A stretch of DNA of 64,000 nt from Qipengyuania soli (GCF_015529805.1 NZ_CP064654.1:1860001-1924000); one strand, 5' to 3'; positions 35,603-44,773 are shown, numbered from the stretch's first letter. Made by a program: numbers and translations. The notes: generated from the letters alone by a model not told the origin.

Positions 35603-36745
35603 TCAGATCGAGCGGCTGATCACTTCCTTCATGATCTCGTTCGTACCGCCGAAGATGCGCGTCACGCGCGCGTCGCGCCACAGGCGGGCGATGGCGTATT
35701 CGTTCATGTAGCCCGCCCCGCCATGCAGCTGCAGCGCCTTGTCGCACGCCTCCCACTGGAGGTCGGTGTGCCACAGCTTCGCCGCGCTCGCCTCGTCGGT
35801 GGTGAGCTCGCCTGCGAGGTGCTTCTTGATCGCCCAGTCGAGGTGCGCCCAACCGACCTGGAGCTTCGCCTTGAGATCGGCGAGGACGAACTTGGTGTTC
35901 TGGAATTCGAACACCGTCTTGCCGAACGCCTTGCGGTCCTTGGTGAACTTCACCGCCTCGTCGAAGGCGCGCTGCGCGGCGGCCTGCGCGCCCACGGCGA
36001 TGCCGAGGCGTTCCTGAGGCAGTTCCTCCATCAGGTGGATGAAGCCCCGTCCTTCACCGCCGAGGATGTTGGTCATAGGGACGCGGCACTCGTTGAAGAA
36101 CAGCTCCGAGGTATCGGCCGAATGCTGTCCGATCTTGTCGAGGTTGCGTCCGCGCTCGAAGCCGGGCGTGTCGGCATCGACCAGCACCAGCGTCGTGCCC
36201 TTGGCGCCCTGTGTCGGGTCGGTCTTGGCAACGACGATGATGACGTCGGCGTTCTGGCCATTTGTTATGTAGGTCTTCGAGCCGTTCACCACCAAGTGGT
36301 TGCCGTCCTTGACCGCCGTGGTGCGGATGCCCTGCAAGTCGCTGCCCGCGCCCGGCTCGGTCATAGCGATGGCCGAGATGACGTCTCCCGAGACCATGCC
36401 CGGAAGATACTTTGCGCGCTGCTCGTCGGTGCCGAGACGCTCGATGTAGTTGGCGGTGATGTCGTTCTGCAGCGTGAAGCCGGCCGAACTGCCGAGGTAG
36501 GAGAGCTCCTCGCACAGGACGCAGTTGAAGCCGAAATCGAGGCCAAGGCCGCCGTTCTCTTCCTTGACGGTGGGGCACAGCATCCCCGCCTCGCCCAATG
36601 CCTTCCACGCCGAGCGCGGCACGATACCATCGGCCTCGTGCTGGTCGAGATAGGGCGTCATGTGTTCGGCGAAGACCTTGCGCACGGTGTCGCGGAAGGC
36701 CTCGTGATCCTCGTTGTAGGCGAAGCGCTGGCTGGTATCGAGCAT
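35603..36745 (-). CDS. Acyl-CoA dehydrogenase (long-chain-like)
   Basis: A 380-residue flavoprotein with AMTEPGAGSDLQGIRT, the FAD-binding FTKDRKAFGKTVFEFQNTKF and the C-terminal FGGTNEIMKEV. The last motif has Gly where medium-chain enzymes carry the catalytic Glu; the alternative Glu of the long-chain type is present in ELPQERL. It oxidises an acyl-CoA to the 2-enoyl-CoA. It lies between the nitronate monooxygenase and SDR genes with gaps of 14 and 11 nt. Confidence 0.9.
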   Translation of the reverse strand: MLDTSQRFAYNEDHEAFRDTVRKVFAEHMTPYLDQHEADGIVPRSAWKALGEAGMLCPTVKEENGGLGLDFGFNCVLCEELSYLGSSAGFTLQNDITANYIERLGTDEQRAKYLPGMVSGDVISAIAMTEPGAGSDLQGIRTTAVKDGNHLVVNGSKTYITNGQNADVIIVVAKTDPTQGAKGTTLVLVDADTPGFERGRNLDKIGQHSADTSELFFNECRVPMTNILGGEGRGFIHLMEELPQERLGIAVGAQAAAQRAFDEAVKFTKDRKAFGKTVFEFQNTKFVLADLKAKLQVGWAHLDWAIKKHLAGELTTDEASAAKLWHTDLQWEACDKALQLHGGAGYMNEYAIARLWRDARVTRIFGGTNEIMKEVISRSI

Positions 36746-36759
36746 GGTCAGGTCAGTCC

Positions 36760-37734
36760 TCAGTTCAGGAGACCGGTGAGGCGACCGCGGATGATTTCCT
36801 CGGCTTCGCTCATGATCCGGTCGATCAGTTCCTTGCAGGTGGGAATGTCATGGATGAGGCCGGCAACCATCCCGCAGGACCAGGCGCCTGCGTCCATGTC
36901 GCCTTCCATCATGATGCGGGGATAGACGCCCGCGACCTCCTCGATGATATCCTCGAACTTGAGGTTGGGGCCGAGGGCTCGTTCCTTCTCGAGCAGGCGT
37001 TCGACCGCGGCATTGGTCATGACGCGCTCGGTATTGCGCAGCGGGCGCATGACGAGGCGGGTGTCGAGCTCGGAAGCGGCGACGATCGCCTTCTTCACGT
37101 TCTCGTGCACCGGCGCTTCCTTGGTGGCGATGAAGCGTGTGCCCATGTTCATACCGTCCGCACCCATGGCGAGGCTGGCGACGAGGCTGCGGGCATCGGC
37201 CATGCCGCCACTGGCGACGAAGGGAATTTCGAGCTCATCCGCTGCGCGGGGCAGCAGGATCATGTTCGGGATGTCGTCCTCGCCCGGATGGCCGCCACAT
37301 TCGAATCCGTCCACGCTGACGGCATCGCAGCCGATCGACTGCGCCTTCAGCGAGTGGCGGACGCTGGTGCACTTGTGGATCACCTTGACCCCTGCATCCT
37401 TGAAATAGGGCAGCACCTGCGCCGGGTTGTTGCCCGCCGTCTCGACCGCCTTGACCCCGCTTTCGATGATCACGCGAACGAGGCCCGGATAGTCGGGCGC
37501 ATTGACCGTCGGCAGGAAGGTCAGGTTCACGCCGAAGGGCTTGTCGGTCATGTCCTTGCAACGCGCGATCTCGTTCGCGAGCTTTTCGGGCGTGCCCTGC
37601 GTAAGGCCGGTGATGATGCCGAGGCCGCCGGCATTGGACACTGCCGCCGCCATTTCCGCAAAGCCGACGAAATGCATGCCGCCCTGGATGATGGGATGCT
37701 CGATGCCGAACAGTTCGGTGATGCGGGTCTTCAT
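36760..37734 (-). CDS. Nitronate monooxygenase-family flavoprotein
   Basis: ATG 37734, preceded by GGGAGAGAGG, gives 324 residues; upstream codons belong to the flavin-reductase antisense. It is an FMN TIM barrel with IIQGGMHFVG, VDGFECGGHPG (the active-site His region) and VASGGMADARS. The family covers nitronate monooxygenases and related enoyl-reductase-like proteins; the true substrate is uncertain. It is first of the NMO-ACAD-SDR-AKR operon and 58 nt downstream of the flavin reductase gene. Confidence 0.82.
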   Translation of the reverse strand: MKTRITELFGIEHPIIQGGMHFVGFAEMAAAVSNAGGLGIITGLTQGTPEKLANEIARCKDMTDKPFGVNLTFLPTVNAPDYPGLVRVIIESGVKAVETAGNNPAQVLPYFKDAGVKVIHKCTSVRHSLKAQSIGCDAVSVDGFECGGHPGEDDIPNMILLPRAADELEIPFVASGGMADARSLVASLAMGADGMNMGTRFIATKEAPVHENVKKAIVAASELDTRLVMRPLRNTERVMTNAAVERLLEKERALGPNLKFEDIIEEVAGVYPRIMMEGDMDAGAWSCGMVAGLIHDIPTCKELIDRIMSEAEEIIRGRLTGLLN

Positions 37735-37792
37735 GGCAGCCTCTCTCCCTTGGTTGCGTTTCGCAACGGGTATCGAGAGGCTTGAAGAGAGT

Positions 37793-38383
37793 CTAGCGCT
37801 TCGCGACCTGTTCGAGCGCGGCGAGCAGCTCGGCGCCGCTCGCCGTAAGGGAAAGCCTGCCATCGATCCGTTCGGCAAGGCCTTCGCGTTCCAGATCTTC
37901 GCCGGTTGGCGCTCGCATAACGCGGCCATAGCGTCCGCCATGGTAGATCAGCGGTTCGGCGTCCCGGCGGTCGAAATCGACCACCTCGCCAAGAAATATG
38001 GCGTGGTCCCCGCCCTCGTATTCGAAGCGCGCGCGGCAGCCAAAGCGCGCGGCATAGCCCTCAATCAGCGGAGCCCCCTCTGCACCATCGGCAACGTCGA
38101 GACCTTCGAACTTGTCGGCGCCCGCCCGCGCGAAACGGTCGGACATCGCCTGCTGGTCTGCAGCCAGCACATGGACTGCCCAGCTCTCGGCATCTCGGAA
38201 GACCGGCAGGGTCCCGGACTTGAGCGACAAGCTCCACAGAACCATCGGCGGATCGAGGCTGACCGAATTGAAGCTGTTGGCCGTAAGTCCGAACGGTTTT
38301 CCTTCCGCATCGCGCGCGGTCACGATCGTCACGCCGGTGACGAAACTGCCTAGGGCATCGCGAAAGGAGGTGGCATCGAACAC
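37793..38383 (-). CDS. Flavin reductase, probable partner of the halogenase
   Basis: A 196-residue flavin-reductase-family protein with GTG start at 38383. The N-terminal FMN-binding part has FVTGVTIVTARD, GLTANSFNSVSLDPP and SGTLPVFR, and DHAIFLGEVVDF is typical. It has a C-terminal extension of about 40 residues. It supplies reduced flavin with NAD(P)H. It starts 39 nt after the flavin-dependent halogenase gene on the same strand, which needs FADH2. Confidence 0.88.
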   Translation of the reverse strand: MFDATSFRDALGSFVTGVTIVTARDAEGKPFGLTANSFNSVSLDPPMVLWSLSLKSGTLPVFRDAESWAVHVLAADQQAMSDRFARAGADKFEGLDVADGAEGAPLIEGYAARFGCRARFEYEGGDHAIFLGEVVDFDRRDAEPLIYHGGRYGRVMRAPTGEDLEREGLAERIDGRLSLTASGAELLAALEQVAKR

Positions 38384-38422
38384 TGCCGCCTCGCTAGGTG
38401 AGCAGGACTACTGCGGCAAGGG

Positions 38423-39931
38423 TCAAGCAGCGGCTGGCGCGGGGCAATAGCGCGAAACGTATTGCCCGTGGCCCGGCATCCGATCGACCAGCCAGCGGAT
38501 GGACTTTTCCATCTCGTCCATTTCCTTGGCAACGCCGTTGGCGACACCTTCCGCCATCGGACTGTTGCCGCCCATGGAAATGCCCTGCCCCATCATCACC
38601 GCCGCCCAGCTGGTGGTGGTGAACAGCTCGTCCTCTTCGCGGAAGATCTGCCCGTTCGACTTGAAGACCTCGATCTTCTCGGTGAGCGTATCGGGTACAG
38701 CCATGGTGCGGCAGTAGTTCCAGAACTCGGAGTCGTCGCGCCTCGTCGCCTTGTAGTGGAGGATCAGGAAGTCGCGGATCCTCTCGTATTCCTTGGTGGC
38801 GAGGCGGTTGTAGGTGCTCCTCTGCGCCTCCGTTATGCCTTCAAGCGAAAGGATCGCGATCAGCTTGTTCACCCCGGTGTTGATGAGGTGGATGGAAGTC
38901 GATTCCAGCGGCTCCATGAAACCCGAGGCAAGGCCGAGCGCAACCACGTTCCGGTTCCAGAACTTCTTCCGCCGTCCCGTCACGAAGCGGAGGAAATTGG
39001 GGTCGGCCGTCGGCTTTCCGGCCAGGTTCCGGACCAGTATGTCGTGCGCCTCGTCGGCCTCCATGTACTGGCTGCAATAGACGTGGCCGTTGCCGTTACG
39101 ATGCTGCAGCGGAACCTGCCACTGCCAGCCGGCCGAGTGCGCAGTTGCCTTGGTGAAGGGCGGCGGCGGTGATCCATCGTCGCGATTGCAGGGCAGCGCC
39201 ACTGCGCGGTCGCACGGCAGGTAATGCGTCCAGTCCTCGTAACCCGTCTCGAGGGCCTGTTCGATAAGGACGCCGCGAAAGCCGGTGCAGTCGATGAAGA
39301 GATCGCCCTCGACCGTTTCTCCGCTGTGGAGCGTGAGGCCGGTGACGTCGCCGCTCTCGGGATCGAGCGCGACATCCTGCACCTTGCCTTCCTTACGCAC
39401 CACACCGCGCATCTCGGCATATTTGCGCAGGAAGCGCGCATAGGCGGTGGCGTCGATGTGGTAGGCGTAATTCATTGGTGGCAGGTCGTCGCGATTGTAG
39501 TCCTCGGTCCGCGAGAACTTGCCGAAATAGGCCGCCATGGTTTCGAGATTGAAGGCCTGCAGCGGTCGCCTATCGCCGCGCTGGCGCATCGTGTGCCAGA
39601 CCTGGTGGAAGTTGATGCCGCCCAGTTCGTATCCGTAATTGCCGAAAGGGTGGAGATAGCTCTCGCCGACCTGGCCCCAATTTGAAAACTGGATTCCCAG
39701 TTTGAAGGTCGCCTGGGTGGCCGCCATCATCTCCCGTTCGTCGATCTCGAGCGCGCGCTGGAATTCGACGAAAGGCGGAATAGTCGCCTCGCCGACGCCG
39801 ACCGTCCCGATTTCTTCCGATTCGACGAGCTTGATATCGACATTGCGCCCGTCCCGGATCCGCGACAAAGCTGCGGCCGCCATCCATCCGGCAGTCCCTC
39901 CGCCGAGTATGACAATACGTTCAATAGTCAT
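38423..39931 (-). CDS. Flavin-dependent tryptophan-halogenase-family protein
   Basis: ATG 39931 with GGAGAG upstream gives 502 residues. It has the FAD-binding GGGTAGW (10-16), the catalytic Lys77 in TFKLGIQF, the family hallmark WxWxIP as WQWQVP (269-274) and the active-site Glu343 in EPLESTS. All key halogenase residues are kept, so an active FADH2-dependent halogenase is plausible. Related enzymes sit next to TonB receptors in Xanthomonas and others and may act on indole-type compounds; the substrate here is unknown. It is divergent from a TonB receptor with two LacI-type operators between. Confidence 0.88.
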   Translation of the reverse strand: MTIERIVILGGGTAGWMAAAALSRIRDGRNVDIKLVESEEIGTVGVGEATIPPFVEFQRALEIDEREMMAATQATFKLGIQFSNWGQVGESYLHPFGNYGYELGGINFHQVWHTMRQRGDRRPLQAFNLETMAAYFGKFSRTEDYNRDDLPPMNYAYHIDATAYARFLRKYAEMRGVVRKEGKVQDVALDPESGDVTGLTLHSGETVEGDLFIDCTGFRGVLIEQALETGYEDWTHYLPCDRAVALPCNRDDGSPPPPFTKATAHSAGWQWQVPLQHRNGNGHVYCSQYMEADEAHDILVRNLAGKPTADPNFLRFVTGRRKKFWNRNVVALGLASGFMEPLESTSIHLINTGVNKLIAILSLEGITEAQRSTYNRLATKEYERIRDFLILHYKATRRDDSEFWNYCRTMAVPDTLTEKIEVFKSNGQIFREEDELFTTTSWAAVMMGQGISMGGNSPMAEGVANGVAKEMDEMEKSIRWLVDRMPGHGQYVSRYCPAPAAA

Positions 39932-39960
39932 GCATCTCTCCATGGCACCAATCGCCATAT

Positions 39961-39976
39961 GTTGCCAGTCGGCAAC
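39961..39976. promoter_or_regulatory. Inverted repeat in the halogenase leader
   Basis: A perfect palindrome, GTTGCC-AGTC-GGCAAC, lies 30 nt upstream of the halogenase start codon, between it and the LacI-type operators. It could be a small hairpin or another regulator site. Its function is unknown. Confidence 0.35.
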
Positions 39977-39981
39977 GGTCG

Positions 39982-39997
39982 TTGTGAACGTTCATAT
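39982..39997. promoter_or_regulatory. LacI-type operator O1 (halogenase/TonB intergenic)
   Basis: TTGTGAACGTTCATAT contains the perfect palindrome TGAACGTTCA and matches the consensus TTGTGAACGTTCACAA, derived from the three sites here, at 13/16. Its centre is 22 bp (two helical turns) from the second site. Confidence 0.65.
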
Positions 39998-40003
39998 TCG
40001 GTC

Positions 40004-40019
40004 TTGTGAACGCTCACAA
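40004..40019. promoter_or_regulatory. LacI-type operator O2 overlapping the TonB-receptor promoter
   Basis: TTGTGAACGCTCACAA is a 16-bp near-perfect palindrome. It overlaps a possible -35 (TTGTGA, 40004-40009) that is 17 bp from TATGTA (40027-40032). Repressor binding here would block the receptor promoter. Confidence 0.68.
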
Positions 40020-40087
40020 CCCTCGGTATGTAACAATCAAGGCACAGGATTCGTCCTGATGTTGCGTCTTGGGACCAGGGAGGAAAC

Positions 40088-43000
40088 ATGTCTCGGAAAG
40101 CTCTTGGAGTTGCCGCGCGCTCGCGCCGCATCGCCGCACTCACCACTGCATCGGGCCTCGCGCTCGTCGCGGCCCAGCCCGCGTTTGCCCAACAGGCGGA
40201 CGATACGGACGAGGAAACCACGACCGAGGCGCCGGCTGATGGCAATGTGATCGTCGTCAGCGGCTATCGCCAGTCGCTGCTGACAGCGCAGAGCATCAAG
40301 GAAAAGGCAGATACGGTCGTCGACGTCATCACGGCAGAAGACATCGGCGCTCTTCCCGACCGCTCGGTCGCCGAGACGCTGCAGCGCGTTCCGGGCGTCA
40401 ACATCGGTCGCTTCGAGAAGACGTCCGACCCGACGCGTTTCTCGGTCGAAGGCACGGGCGTGATCATCCGCGGCCTTCCCTACACCCGTTCCGAACTCAA
40501 CGGTCGCGACATTTTCTCCGCAAACGGCGGCCGCGTCCTGAGCTTCGAAGACGTCTCGCCCGAACTGGTCGGCCGCGTCGAGGTCTACAAGAACAGCACG
40601 GCGGATATGATCGAAGGTCATATCGCGGGCATGGTGAACCTCGTCACCCGCAAGCCGCTAGACAACCCCGGCTTCCATGTCGCCGGCTCGGTCGAAGCCA
40701 ACTATGGCGACCTGCGCGAAAAGTGGTCGCCGACCTTCAACATCCTCGGTTCGGACACGTTCGAGACCGGCGCCGGTACCTTCGGCCTCCAGTTCAGCTA
40801 CTCGAACTCGAAGCTCAAGAGCCGCACCGACGCTACGCAGGTGATCGATTCCTGCTATCGCCCGGCCGACCTCAGCGGCGGTTGCTATCGCGTCTATCCG
40901 ATCAACTCGGGCGGCTTCAACGACGAGCCCAACTTCACGCCGGACGAGTTCCCGCCGGCAAACTCGGTTCTGGTCCCGCAGTACGCGGGCGTCCGCTCGA
41001 CCACGCTCGACCGCGATCGCGAGGCATTCTCGGGCGTCGCCCAGTTCGAAACGCTGGACGGCGGTCTGAAGATGACCCTCGAATACCTGCGTTCGAAGAC
41101 GAGCTTTTTCACCGAAGAATTCGCTCTGATCGGCCGCATCGACGACGGCGTGTCCACCAACAATCCGCGTCCCGGTACCGAGTACCAGTTCGACAGCAAC
41201 GGCCACTTCCAGAGCGGCATCCTGACCCAGAACGTCGGCAACGCCTATGCAACGCCGTTCGGTCTCGGCGGCATCCCGATGGATTCGCTGCGCTTCCTGC
41301 GTGACACCGATTCGGTCACCCAGGACATCTCGCTCGACACGGAAATGGAATTCACCGACCGCTTCCGCGGCAAGGTCGAGATGCAGTACGTCAACTCGAA
41401 GCTCAACCGCGACTCCGTCTTCGGCGCGATGAGCACCTGGGCCGACATCGGCATCGACCTGACCGGCGATACGCCGGAGGTCCAGTTCCTCGCTCCGGTC
41501 GGCGCGCCCGCTGACTACTTCTCGAGCGGGTACTACACCTACTACTGGTTCGGCCTCGACAGCCGCGAGAAGAACAATGGCGAATTGTTCAGCCTCGCGG
41601 GCGATTTCGAATACGACGTCAGCGACGACGGCTTCTTCCGCAAGGCGACCTTCGGTGCCCGCTGGGCGGCCCGCGACCGCGTCAACCGCAACACCAACTT
41701 CAGCACCTGGGGCAACCTTTCAGCTCCTTGGGCCGGTCGCGGTGGATGCTTGCCCTGGGGTGAAGGCCCGGGCTGCTTCTCGGGCCCCGGTCCCTATGTG
41801 CCCGACTGGTCGGGCTTCACTCCGGGCCGCTTCTACACCGGTCTGCCTGGCCAGGAATTCGCCATCGCCGGCGGCGCGTTCACCGACGAGTTCCCGAACT
41901 ATTCGCAGCTGCGTTCGCCGTTCGGCGACAACTTCCAGCGCGGCCAGGCGGCGACCCCGATCCAGGATGGTGCAGCATACTTCTACGGCGGCGACGACTT
42001 CCTGCAGGATTACCTCGATGGCGTGACAGACCAGGAGTGGGAGCAGATCACCAACTTCGCCCTGTCGCCCGAGCGTTTCAACCTGGGTGTCAATGGCCGG
42101 TCTCGCACGCTGCTCGACGGCACGACCGTCCAGTGCGATCCGTTCTGCCCGGCCGAAATCTCCGACGTGACCGAAATCACTTCGGCGGCCTATGCCCGTC
42201 TCGACTACGGTCTCGACATGGACAACGGCTGGTCGATCGCGGGTAACATCGGCCTGCGTTATGTCCGGACCAAGGTCGGCAACAACTCGCTGCTCGCCTT
42301 CCCCGACCCCGGCCAGTTCGACTCGATCGCGAACGGCGGCAACGGCGACGGCGTCGTGCAGGTATCGGAAATCGATGCCCTGTGTGCATCGCCGCTCCCG
42401 CCGGGACAGCAGCGCCTGTATTGCGGCCTCACCGGGGCACGTCAGGCGGAGTTCGCTTCGCTGCACACGGGCGAACTGATCCGCGACACCCGCGACATCA
42501 AGTTCGACCACTGGCTCCCGGCCTTCAACATCCGTCTCGACACCGGCAAGGGCCTGGTGCTCCGCGGCGCCGTGTCGAAGGGGATCTCGCGTCCGGACCT
42601 GAACCTCTTCAACGCCGGTGGCGTGCTGGGCTTCAGTGGTCGCGTGGATAGCGGCCCGCTGCTTTCCGTCTCGACCGGTAACCGCGGCCTGCGACCGATC
42701 GAGTCGTGGAACTACGATGTGAGCGCGGAATGGTATTTCTCCGCCGTCGGCTCGCTTACCGCAGCCTTCTTCGTCAAGGACATCACCGGGATCATCCAGA
42801 CGGGTACCGGCCTGGTGAACTACACCTCGCCGAGCGGTCTGTCGCAGGACGTGATCATCTCGGGTCCGGCGAACGACCTGTCGGGCACGCTTAAGGGTGT
42901 CGAGCTGGCCTACCAGCAGACCTACGACTTCCTGCCGGGCCTGCTAAGCGGTCTGGGCGCACAGTTGTCGTATACCTATGTCGATGCTTCGGACTTCATC

Positions 43001-43426
43001 ACTCCGAACATCTCCAGCATCGGTTCGCCTTCGGTGAACTCGAGCGGTGGCCCGCTGAACGGCGGTGCCTTCGTGGGAGAAACGCCGAACTCGGGTACTT
43101 CGAAGCACACCGTCAACGCGACTGTGTTCTATGAAAAGGGTCCGATCTCGGCTCGCGCCGCCTACAACTGGCGCAGTGCCTTCCTAGTGACGCCGCGCGA
43201 CGACCTCTTCCCGTTCTCGCCGACTTTCCAGGAAGCCGGCGGCCAGCTGGATGCCTCGCTGTTCTATAGCGTCAACGAGAACATCAAGCTCGGCGTCCAG
43301 GGCGTGAACCTGCTCGACGAGGTGACCAAGCTGTCGACCCTGGTCGATTACAATGGCACCAGGGTGCTCAGCGCGGCGTTCCGCAACGACCGTCGCTATA
43401 CCTTCATCGCACGCTTCTCCTTCTAA
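40088..43426 (+). CDS. TonB-dependent receptor of the sugar/halogenase locus
   Basis: A 1112-residue receptor. GGGAGGAAAC precedes ATG 40088. It has a signal peptide (AAQPAFAQ|Q), the TonB-box-like NVIVVSGYRQSL and a plug with AETLQRVPGVNIGR, IIRGLPYTRSELNGRDIF and NSTADMIEGHIAGMVNLVTR; this IEGGIGG-like style is typical of the Caulobacter/Xanthomonas carbohydrate receptors. The barrel ends YTFIARFSF. LacI-type operators upstream and the GH3/MFS genes downstream suggest oligosaccharide uptake. Confidence 0.93.
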   Translation: MSRKALGVAARSRRIAALTTASGLALVAAQPAFAQQADDTDEETTTEAPADGNVIVVSGYRQSLLTAQSIKEKADTVVDVITAEDIGALPDRSVAETLQRVPGVNIGRFEKTSDPTRFSVEGTGVIIRGLPYTRSELNGRDIFSANGGRVLSFEDVSPELVGRVEVYKNSTADMIEGHIAGMVNLVTRKPLDNPGFHVAGSVEANYGDLREKWSPTFNILGSDTFETGAGTFGLQFSYSNSKLKSRTDATQVIDSCYRPADLSGGCYRVYPINSGGFNDEPNFTPDEFPPANSVLVPQYAGVRSTTLDRDREAFSGVAQFETLDGGLKMTLEYLRSKTSFFTEEFALIGRIDDGVSTNNPRPGTEYQFDSNGHFQSGILTQNVGNAYATPFGLGGIPMDSLRFLRDTDSVTQDISLDTEMEFTDRFRGKVEMQYVNSKLNRDSVFGAMSTWADIGIDLTGDTPEVQFLAPVGAPADYFSSGYYTYYWFGLDSREKNNGELFSLAGDFEYDVSDDGFFRKATFGARWAARDRVNRNTNFSTWGNLSAPWAGRGGCLPWGEGPGCFSGPGPYVPDWSGFTPGRFYTGLPGQEFAIAGGAFTDEFPNYSQLRSPFGDNFQRGQAATPIQDGAAYFYGGDDFLQDYLDGVTDQEWEQITNFALSPERFNLGVNGRSRTLLDGTTVQCDPFCPAEISDVTEITSAAYARLDYGLDMDNGWSIAGNIGLRYVRTKVGNNSLLAFPDPGQFDSIANGGNGDGVVQVSEIDALCASPLPPGQQRLYCGLTGARQAEFASLHTGELIRDTRDIKFDHWLPAFNIRLDTGKGLVLRGAVSKGISRPDLNLFNAGGVLGFSGRVDSGPLLSVSTGNRGLRPIESWNYDVSAEWYFSAVGSLTAAFFVKDITGIIQTGTGLVNYTSPSGLSQDVIISGPANDLSGTLKGVELAYQQTYDFLPGLLSGLGAQLSYTYVDASDFITPNISSIGSPSVNSSGGPLNGGAFVGETPNSGTSKHTVNATVFYEKGPISARAAYNWRSAFLVTPRDDLFPFSPTFQEAGGQLDASLFYSVNENIKLGVQGVNLLDEVTKLSTLVDYNGTRVLSAAFRNDRRYTFIARFSF

Positions 43427-43454
43427 AGAGAACTGCGAGAAGGATCGGAAAAAT

Positions 43455-43487
43455 GCGGGCCCCGTCATCTTGGCGGGGCCCGCTTTT
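43455..43487 (+). terminator. Terminator after the TonB receptor
   Basis: A 10-bp perfect stem, GCGGGCCCCG (43455-43464) with CGGGGCCCGC (43474-43483), followed by TTTT. It separates the receptor from the lacI-type gene. Confidence 0.88.
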
Positions 43488-43620
43488 CATTGGAACGACT
43501 GGCCTCGACAGTTCCGGTCCTTGGTGGTGCCGCGTTGATTTCGCTTTGCCCCTTGGCCAAGATGTGTATCTCGCAACTGCGAAATAAGGGCCGACACTCG
43601 GCTAGGGGGGTTTGATTTCG

Positions 43621-44673
43621 ATGGCACGGCGTCGCCAGGCGGTCACCATCAAGCACGTAGCAGCCGATGCAGGCGTGTCCCTGCAGACGGTAAGCCGCGT
43701 CATCAACAACGAACCCAACGTCCGCCCCGAGATGAAGGAGCGGGTGCAGGCCAGCATCGACAAGCTTGGCTATGTCCCGTCGATCGCCGCCCAACGGATG
43801 AGCGGGTCGCGATCATACCTAATCCTCGCCATCAATGACCGCGAGCGCACCATCGCCGACTGGCAATCTCGTCAGGGAACCGACTGGGTCGACCAGATGC
43901 TGCTGGGCGGAATGCTGACCTGTGCCGAGCGCGGCTATCGCATGTTGGTGGAGTTGATCGACACCCATTCCGACCATGTCGAACGCGAGCTCGGCGCAGC
44001 CATCGCAGCGCTTCAACCAGACGGGGTGATCGTTACTCCGCCCCACTCGGAGAACCCGCTCATCACCGGCTTGCTCGCGAAGAAGCACATCCCCTTCGCG
44101 CGGATCGGCTCGAAGGAACCGGGACACGGAATAGCCCTGACCATGGGTGACGAACACCTGGCAAAACTCGCGACCGAGCACCTCGCCGGTCTCGGTCACA
44201 GGCGTATCGGGTTCATCGCTGGATCCGAGGAATACAGCCTCGCGGATTGGCGTATCGACGGTTGGCGCGAAGCGATGGAGAATGCCGGACTGGAACACGA
44301 AGGACTCTGCCAGCGGGGCGACTTCGGGTTCGAGAGCGGGGTTCGCGCGGCCCGTGCACTCCTGGACCTGCCCGATCCGCCGACAGCCATTATCGCCAGC
44401 AGCGACCAGATGACCTTGGCGGCGCTCGAGGTTGCCAAGGAACGCGGCTTGACCGTTCCCGACGACCTATCGCTGATCAGCTTCGACAACACGCCGCTTG
44501 TCCGCTTCACCAGCCCGCCCCTGACCGCACTCGACCAGCCCATCGCGGCCACCGCTGCACGCGCAGTGGAGCTGTTGATCGACGAAGGTCGGGACTATGT
44601 TTCGGACACTCCGGTCGTCATCGAAGGCGACCTTGTCATCCGCGGATCGACTGCTGCGCCGAAACGCAGGTAG
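43621..44673 (+). CDS. LacI-family transcriptional repressor
   Basis: A 350-residue regulator with an N-terminal LacI helix-turn-helix (TIKHVAADAGVSLQTVSRVI, about residues 9-28), hinge AAQRMSGSRS and a periplasmic-binding-like sugar domain (GVIVTPPHSENPL, HLAGLGHRRIGFIAG, ALEVAKERGLTVPDDLSLIS). ATG 43621 is taken; an in-frame TTG three codons earlier is possible. It lies between the receptor and GH3 genes and is the obvious candidate for the operators at 39982, 40004 and 44758. Confidence 0.93.
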   Translation: MARRRQAVTIKHVAADAGVSLQTVSRVINNEPNVRPEMKERVQASIDKLGYVPSIAAQRMSGSRSYLILAINDRERTIADWQSRQGTDWVDQMLLGGMLTCAERGYRMLVELIDTHSDHVERELGAAIAALQPDGVIVTPPHSENPLITGLLAKKHIPFARIGSKEPGHGIALTMGDEHLAKLATEHLAGLGHRRIGFIAGSEEYSLADWRIDGWREAMENAGLEHEGLCQRGDFGFESGVRAARALLDLPDPPTAIIASSDQMTLAALEVAKERGLTVPDDLSLISFDNTPLVRFTSPPLTALDQPIAATAARAVELLIDEGRDYVSDTPVVIEGDLVIRGSTAAPKRR

Positions 44674-44757
44674 ATCCCGGCGGTCTTCCGTCCCAAATCG
44701 CTGAGCAATCAGGCAATCTCGCCGCTTGACCTCGGCGCTTTCGCATGTCACCTCTCT

Positions 44758-44773
44758 TTGAGAACGTTCCCAA
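44758..44773. promoter_or_regulatory. LacI-type operator O3 upstream of the GH3 gene
   Basis: TTGAGAACGTTCCCAA is a 16-bp palindrome with one mismatched pair and the same AACGTTC core and outer TTG/CAA as O1 and O2. It is 31 nt before the GH3 start codon, where a repressor would block transcription. Confidence 0.65.

Noticed and set aside
33794-37785. Several long plus-strand open frames opposite the AKR, SDR, ACAD and NMO genes
   Set aside because: They lack recognisable motifs and are mirror frames of GC-rich genes whose minus-strand products have full catalytic motifs.
44726-44760. A sigma-70 promoter for the GH3 gene starting with TTGACC at 44726
   Set aside because: No acceptable -10 element is found at the right spacing, so only the operator is listed.
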